Positions 57,713 through 64,000 of a DNA stretch of 64,000 nucleotides are shown in pieces. Each line of letters begins with the position of its first letter. Positions within the stretch are counted from its first letter, which is position 1. The position numbers and the translations under genes were made by a program. The stretch spans positions 434,001 through 498,000 of the forward strand of contig JAQFWX010000026.1 of the NCBI GenBank assembly GCA_027605045.1, written 5' to 3'. The DNA comes from Phallus indusiatus (Eukaryota; Basidiomycota; Agaricomycetes; Phallales; Phallaceae). The notes beneath the pieces are model-generated. The model saw nothing but the letters and a program-made list of their open reading frames with translations, ran no database searches and was not told where the DNA came from.

Positions 57713-58871
57713 CTAGACAATCGTGATAGTGAGTAGCTTTACGTTTCCATCCAAAGCAATACCTAAGCTCTTGTGATCAAAAAACCACTGGGGTAAGGTT
57801 GACATGCTCAGAAACATACCGTGGTTCACACCCTGAGAACCTATCGGAAGAAGTCCAGTGATGGTTTCGCTGGTAGCCTGGTAGGTCACACCTCCGAACG
57901 TGGTCGTTCCCGTCGTTGCAGCGCTGACTAATTCATCCCTATTTTAATTGGTTAACTTCGACAACCTCGAGCATATTGTTTTGTTGATAATCACCTTCCG
58001 ATATCATATCCGTTAGGCGCTATGGTATGACTTTCGGCAAGGTTCTTTTGAGTAAATATGAGCGAGTCGTAATCTGATGAGTTAATAACTATCGATTCTG
58101 TTTAGAACTCACTTCCTCCTGAGATACGCTAATCATGATTATAGCAATGTCAGTAGCTAAACTGGTTCTAATAAACGGTTGGCGAGTCCTTACGCTAGGA
58201 ATAGGGCACCAGTGTCAGCCGAGCTTCCGTTCTGCCGCCAGTACCTGGAGATATATCGATTACAGTCGTTTGGAACTGTACTGAGACGGTGACTCTACCT
58301 AAAGTGATTGCCTCCAATTAAACTTTCAAGACAGGTACCGAGAAGTGGATCGCCGAAATCCTGACGTATTTCAAGAATCTGATTTTGGAACCCATTGCCA
58401 TCTCCGAGATTAGCCGTTTGAAATCCTCCGGCGTGTTGATCTATACCAGCAAGGTAAGAGATATATTTCAAGACATGAAACATCAACAACGAACCGAGAC
58501 ATTCGGTGGAGCTTTTAAAGATCAAAGATCAAATTGTTTTTCCCGAATATTTCAATTGACGCTTCTTACAAGTTGATAGATCTGGCCCAGTTCAGCACAC
58601 CTGCATCCGTGAGTACATCAGGTGAACTAAATCCCGATATGATGACCTGTGAGATTCAAAGCGTAATTAACAAGTGATTTCTTCATCGAATAAGAGTGTT
58701 TACGTTCAAAGGCTCCCCGAAACCATCACCGGCGTTGTCTAGCTGTGAACCTCCACCATCTTCCGGGGTGAAGAAAGCCACGTTATCTGTTTGACGGCGA
58801 TGCGATCCAACTAAAGCGACAGCAACCCCAGTTATGAAAGGCGTGACTATGAATCCGGAAGAAAGCCGCAT
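57713..58871 (-). CDS. Orphan signal-anchored or secreted protein of a mushroom-wide family
   Basis: Starts MRLSSGFIVTPFITGVAVAL at 58871, a signal peptide or signal anchor. It continues VAFFTPEDGGGSQLDNAGDG, then after an intron VIISGFSSPDVLTDAGVLNW. A later exon reads FQTANLGDGNGFQNQILEIR followed by QDFGDPLLGTCLESLIGGNH, and the end reads ALDGNVKLLTITIV with a stop at 57713. I recognise this as a widespread agaricomycete family of unknown function (GxGEPLNVxISG, SPxVLT, LGDGNG, CxESLxGGNH landmarks). About seven exons; the joins between 57900 and 58250 are not fully traced. Probably extracellular, perhaps anchored in the plasma membrane. Confidence 0.75.
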
Positions 58872-60618
58872 CTTGTGAGATGTACGAATGAAGTATAAGA
58901 ACAAAGGTGCCTATGTGTTTCCGAAATCTACCATCCATAGACTCAGTATTTAACCCATCCGGTAAAGAATCAGGGGGTGGGTTATTATGCCTATTTATGG
59001 AGTATTTTTGCGTTCCATGGGGAGTAGAACCGGAGCAGTGCAAACGTGCGATCCTTGTTATCAAGTAGGATCACGCCCATGGGATTGTCCATAGCTGAAT
59101 GGCATCTGATTTCTGTTTCTTATTTAACTTAAACCTTGCTTCTACAATTTATTGATTGCAACTGACCGCGTGGCTTCGTGTGCAACCAAAACATATAGGA
59201 GTACCGCGTTTTGTCTCAATTACTAAGTAAACCCTCCAATCTGGCCAGCTAAGGGTTTGCGTGCAAATACAATGCAACCTTGTGCTTCTTTTTTCAGCCT
59301 CCTGTCCCAATTGTCATTTGCGGTATGAAAGCCCCTTCGGATCAGTAATGATGAAGTTCCCTATAGGTCTTTTTTATAGAATTATTTTCTCATTCCCAAA
59401 CTGCGCAGGTATTTTGAGGTGAAACAAGAATGGAGGTTCTATTTCTAAGAATGCGTCGGTCATCTTGACCCAATGAGCACTTGAAACGTTGCTTGTTATA
59501 AATTTTTGCTTCCCATCACCTGCACGTTGTGTATACGATGTTCAAAGTCTAAGTATTCAATCATTTCTAGACCCGATCTGAAGTTTTCCGAACCACTTTT
59601 TGATTCCGTCAATTTTTTCTCACGTCGTCTGGCAGACTCAGTGTTTTCAACTCCGCTTCACTCTTTACTTCGTTTTTACTCTTGCCAATTAGGTACCTGG
59701 ATTTCTGCAATTCTCAGTTCGAACCTTGTTGTGTCATCCAGCTATCAAAAAATTCCAAAGCACCAAACGAAGGGCCTAATCTGACACCACGGATACACTC
59801 TGGACCAATGGTTTTCATCCAGCGCGTTAATATTATCTGCTGACCTCATGATTTCCGCGTACGGTGTTAATCTCTTTTTTTTTCTATTTCAAACAATCTG
59901 ATGTCGTTATATCTGTTGGAGGAAGACTTCCAGTTCGCGACTTGGCTCCATTTCTATAGCAAGAATGTACTTGGTATCCACTTCGTGCGAATTATCACGA
60001 GTTGCAGTTCAGCCATATTTTCAAATCCGCGATTGAAATTTTCGTAAGCCTCTACTAACACTACTGTGATCTGACGTTAGAAGCTTACAAACCTTTATTT
60101 CTTTTCTCTTACAAAAACCCACGATGTTCCTCATGTGCCAATCAAACTCGTCTGGCCACTGCCGATAAGAAGTATGTTTGATTTGTTTGATCTTGCAATC
60201 AATTACAGAACGAAATACAGTTTCTCGATATCTTGATTAGCCACGAGCACGTGCGAGCGAGCGTAAAGTGATCGAAAACAACGCCGAGCGTATATTAGCT
60301 CTTCCTCAAATAACGGTGAAATATTGTATGGATGTAATCATATTATTCTACATTCATGTTACCTATTGGTGTAATTTACTAGGGTGTGCTAATATGATGG
60401 CTATTTGAACCGCAAAGTCAGTTGAGCCATCGTCTCGTGCGAACTGAATGATGCATGCAAGCACGGTGGCGCCAGAAGCACCTCGTTTTGACAGGTAGCG
60501 CCATACGTCTAGGTATCTGTGCACTGGCTAGGGCCCCGGATAGGTCATTACCTCTCTTTCCATCTCGTTTGCGACGGGTACTGCCACATCGAGCCAGGGA
60601 GAGCCTCAATCCTGAGCG
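58872..60618. other. Intergenic, divergent, no supported gene
   Basis: About 1.7 kb between the 5' ends of two divergent genes. The frames at 58783-59064 and 59506-59784 have no family resemblance or splice support. Confidence 0.45.
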
Positions 60619-62283
60619 ATGTTCTCCCTGCTGTTTACCTCAATGATCCCTGTATTGATCGCCCACTCTGTTAGGAGTGTCGACGTTGTTGCAACTTGTA
60701 CTGTAGAGGCAATGAATTGGGTAAGTCTAATAATCAGATGGGCCGAGTCTTTAACCATCGATTCTTTTCGATAAAGACTTTCAACGATAGAGGACAAAGC
60801 CCCTGCGAAGGTAGCTATCCATCTGGTTCAAAGTTGATTTTGAGAGAGAAATCTGGATCTGATTCCGTATTTTATAACGATAACGTTAAGTTGCTAATAC
60901 GTTAATCGGTCAGTGCGAGAACACTGCAGGTGGGCTGCTCCAATAGGTTGCAAATGTTCCACTTATGCAACTAATCTACCCACTCCAGGCCCATTTATCA
61001 CCCAATTGCAGCCTGGGAACGTCTACCTTCAACCCATCGTCTTCGACGCTTGTTCATGCAGTACAGTCACCTACTCCCTAGTTTCAGCTTGTGCCGTCTG
61101 TCAAGGCGGGAATATTTCCTTGTAAAACTCGTCGCTTATGTTCTTTTGTGAAGTGGTTTCTAAGTCCTTCCAATAGCTGGTCTCTGCCAGGCACAAACTC
61201 CGCTGGCACCTGGAGCCAGGGTTGTAGTTCCAATATAATCACAGACGGAAGGTCTATATATTTCTTTGGTAAAACTCTTTATTCGTGCTTACCTTCATTT
61301 CAGCTACCCAATGAACATACCCGCCGGTACCTCCGTTCCAGCCTGGGCTTATCAAAATATATCTGTACAGTCGTGTTCAAGCAGCTATCAAATCAACATA
61401 TATTTATAAAATCTAGGAATTTTTCAATCCGGGTACAGCAGAAGAAATTGCTGCGCAACATGAGCCAGATTCCTCGCTTGTGTCATCTCCCATGACTGCA
61501 ACGAGCGCCATGGTATCGAGCACAACAACAGCCACGTCAAAATCCACTGTAACAGGACCCTCCGCAACAAGCAATCCCAAAAAAGGTTTAGACACAGCAG
61601 TCTTAGCTGGTACCATCGCCGGTGCTATAGCCGGAGTAATTTGTTTATGCCTGGCTATTTTCAGTTGTGTATTCTACTATCGTAGGAAGCAAAAGGATCC
61701 TAAAAGATATTTCGAGGGCCTTTATCAAGCTCCAGAATCAGCAGATTTTCTCGAGTTTGAGTCTACTGCCATGACAGGCCCCGTCCAAGGACTGTATACC
61801 CCTTATAGATTATATGTAAGTGGAAAAAATTTATCATTCGAAAAACGACTTAACCGATGGCTGCTTGTTTCAAATCAGGATCCAGCTGATCCATCTACTT
61901 ACCCGCCAGCTTCCGCTCTCAACCTGTCGATGAGTCCTCCAAAACTCCAGAACCCCAGCCTACCGGACCCGAATTCGGCCACTGGCAGTCCGACATCAAC
62001 AACAACAAGCAGTACCGGTCGCCCTAAACATACAAGGCAATATTCCGGCGAAAGTGATTCCACATACACTCGCACCACCGGTAGACATACCAGGCAGCAT
62101 TCTGGCGAAAGTGACTCTATGTATCCTCAAACCACGTCGAGCCATTCGCGACAATCCTCAACTGACACGTCGTCAGTGTCAACTAAATCTCTGGTTTCCC
62201 CCGTTAGCTCCAGCCGCAGCAGAAATTTTTTATCTGGTTATCATCCCAGTGGTATTGTATATCGCACTATACGAGAGGACTAA
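60619..62283 (+). CDS. Single-pass membrane protein with Cys-rich ectodomain
   Basis: Exon 1 (60619-60720) encodes a signal peptide and MNW before a GTAAGT donor. A 34-nt exon (60777-60810) adds TFNDRGQSPCE, the xxxxGQSPC landmark of this mushroom family. The ectodomain continues with Cys pairs including DACSCSTVTYSLVSACAVCQ. Exons between about 60950 and 61450 are not fully joined. A transmembrane helix lies in VLAGTIAGAIAGVICLCLAI, followed by basic YYRRKQK. The cytosolic part holds PADPSTYPP and a Ser/Thr-rich region with a 19-residue repeat. The family is common in agaricomycetes; function unknown, possibly cell-surface sensing. Confidence 0.75.
62029..62142 (+). repeat. 57-bp coding tandem repeat
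   Basis: Two 57-bp units starting at 62029 and 62086 encode HTRQYSGESDS and HTRQHSGESDS plus eight further residues each; a third diverged partial unit starts HSRQSS. It lies in the cytosolic tail of the membrane protein. Confidence 0.75.
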
Positions 62284-62801
62284 AGGACATTTTGTTATTT
62301 TTTTGTATTATCATTTTGATCATATGTATACACTATTAATATGGACTTTCTTTGTGCCGTCGTTTCTCAGTATCACAACGGGATTTGATAACTGACGTTC
62401 CACGGCGACTTGCAATACTATTTGTGGTATCAGTGTACCTTTTTGCTGTGCAGCCGGTCGGGAGCTTTCGAGGCATTATATTGTGAGGAAGTGATCGGTT
62501 GTCATTTGAGTTTGATCTTGTTATCCGAATCTAATTTTCGTCTCACATCTACATACATAATACGAAGTCCTGAATATTTTCAGGCACGTGGACTATCGGA
62601 AAGGAATCGGTTTCATTCTGAATCACTACAATGAGGCCAATCGCTCAGGTTGATTATATTACGAGATTGTCTAAATTAATTGCCAGTCTGAGGTGAAATC
62701 TGATGATGATCATTCAAACACATGGTATCTTCTTTTAAAATACTCAAGGTAAAAGAGAAGTGATTTTGATTTGCAGTTATATCCACGCAGCCTGGCATTG
62801 T

Positions 62802-64000
62802 TCATCGTGCAACGTTTGCAGTGCATCCACGATCAAACACGACGAGAATATCTCCAGGACGAACGGCCGCACCCTCCTTTATACCTTTACCATGCCCCTG
62901 TATAATACTTCCAACAAATTCTTCGCCTGCAGTAATCATGATCTCGGATTTCATGGCTTCAAGTATGAGCAAGATTTGGTCCGCCGAAGTCACGAGCTGA
63001 CCTGGCTCAGATTTGATTTTCCAAACATTTGCGAACAATGCTGCTCGGATAGTAAACTCGATCTGGAAACTGTCTGTTAAAAAAACATCAGTAATATCAG
63101 TTAACGCGAACACCGAAAATTGTTACCGTCAATCTCGGTGGGTTGAGAATTCTCAGACTGATCCTTCTCTTTTTCCCAGGCAGATAACAAATCCCTCTCC
63201 CTATTAGCGTGATGCGATATGAGCTGGTACCATATTGGCACGGAGAAACCTTCTTGGCTTACCTTGCCTCAGTGACAGTTTTCGCCTGTGCTTTCTTGTG
63301 CCGAAATGCTGAAGTTTCGCACTCAACGGAGTTTAAGAAACTTGCATATTGAGCAAGAGAAAATATAGCGTCTTCAATCTGTCCAAATCGTTGTGGCAGT
63401 AGCAGTCGTGCTACTTTCGAACCTCTTACCTGGAATTTGTATAGTCCCGCGTCAAATTCGCGTTCTATCTATAGAACCATCTAATGAGCAGCTCATAATG
63501 TCTGTTACAACGGCGTTCTCACCCTGACATACTCCTCTTCCGTTACTCGTGTAAAGTGAATCTGCCCAGATTGCAACCAAAGTAAACGGAAAGTGAAAAA
63601 AAAAAAGATCACATGATGAACGTACTTGATCAAACGACTGAAGAAGCCAGGGTTTATCAGCGCGATAGTTCTCTCCCCTTCCCCATGTCTGCCACAGTGG
63701 CAAAGTTCGGCCGTATAATTGATATCCTCCAGGTGACTCTATCGGGTATATCGCGGCAACAGGCCCGGCAATACCAATAGCACCCTGATGCAAAGTTAGT
63801 CGGTAGAATATCGAGTGAATGAATACCAATGATTGACCCTAGGAGTAAAGGTCCTAGATGGATTCATCTTCTGCCCTTCTAGGCGACATCTTGGGTCAAC
63901 CTATATTTTATTATGTAAAGCCAACACTAGCAAGATGAGGGTTTAACATACTGGCACTAAAAAGGGACAAGCGAGGTAAAATCCAACGCCGAAAACAAGC
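62802..64000 (-). CDS. Urea carboxylase / urea amidolyase, C-terminal part (partial)
   Basis: The gene enters from beyond the right edge. The region 63600-63829 encodes GAIGIAGPVAAIYPIESPGG, then YQLYGRTLPLWQTWG and DKPWLLQSFDQ, typical of the KipI/KipA-like (allophanate hydrolase subunit-type) domains of urea carboxylase. Downstream exons give FDAGLYKFQ, a helical linker (SFLNSVECETSAFRHKKAQA) and the biotinyl domain: ALFANVWKIKSEPGQLVTSA, then ILLILEAMKSEIMI, where the Lys of EAMKS is the biotin site. The stop is at 62802. This enzyme carboxylates urea to allophanate using ATP and bicarbonate; in fungi it is usually fused to allophanate hydrolase, which I cannot see here. Cytosolic nitrogen catabolism; usually nitrogen-repressed. 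Confidence 0.9.

Overview
This window looks like nuclear DNA of a mushroom-forming basidiomycete (Agaricomycetes). The genes are split by many short GT-AG introns of about 40-90 nt, often with recognisable CTAAC/CTGAT branch points. The gene families are typical of that class: unspecific peroxygenases, DUF6533/DUF6534-type seven-helix membrane proteins, BBE-like flavoproteins, a wax-synthase-like MBOAT, and small secreted or anchored orphan families. There are no bacterial operons, and no CRISPR or prophage signal. I rebuilt exon structures by hand. Where the exon lengths sum to a multiple of three and the joins restore family motifs, the model is firm; elsewhere I say so.

Left part (1-13.2 kb): a repeat-rich edge; two neighbouring orphan genes on the minus strand (0.55-3.57 kb); a plus-strand protein with a PD...ExK nuclease-like motif (5.8-7.15 kb) followed by a possible truncated relative; a GT1 UDP-glycosyltransferase with 11 exons (8.18-10.32 kb); and a DUF6533 membrane protein (11.7-13.2 kb).

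Centre (15.9-45.4 kb): a dense run of redox and tailoring enzymes. It holds two tandem BBE-like FAD oxidases, a TenA-like protein, a haloalkane-dehalogenase-like hydrolase, a GT15 mannosyltransferase (probably housekeeping), a wax-synthase-like O-acyltransferase, two tandem zinc alcohol dehydrogenases, and two unspecific peroxygenases in opposite orientation about 10 kb apart. A DUF6534 and a DUF6533 membrane protein lie between the peroxygenases. The duplicated pairs keep the same exon structure, including microexons of 21 nt (BBE) and 16 nt (ADH). No polyketide synthase, NRPS or terpene synthase is visible, so if this is a metabolic cluster its scaffold enzyme lies elsewhere or the substrate is imported.

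Right part (45.9-64 kb): an 837-residue eisosome PIL1/LSP1-type protein with a very long disordered tail; an OTT_1508-like predicted deaminase; an MFS transporter of the allantoate/nicotinate permease type carrying an apparent one-base frameshift; a second GT1 glycosyltransferase bracketed by about 95-bp direct repeats; an orphan membrane-anchored extracellular protein; a single-pass membrane protein with a cysteine-rich ectodomain; and the C-terminal part of a urea carboxylase/urea amidolyase that runs off the right edge.

Points most worth a second look: the oxidase-peroxygenase-ADH-acyltransferase-glycosyltransferase neighbourhood, the 6-nt microexon carrying the nucleophile of the dehalogenase-like enzyme, the GC-AG intron in one peroxygenase copy, the deaminase, the PD-(D/E)XK-like protein, and the direct repeats around the second glycosyltransferase.
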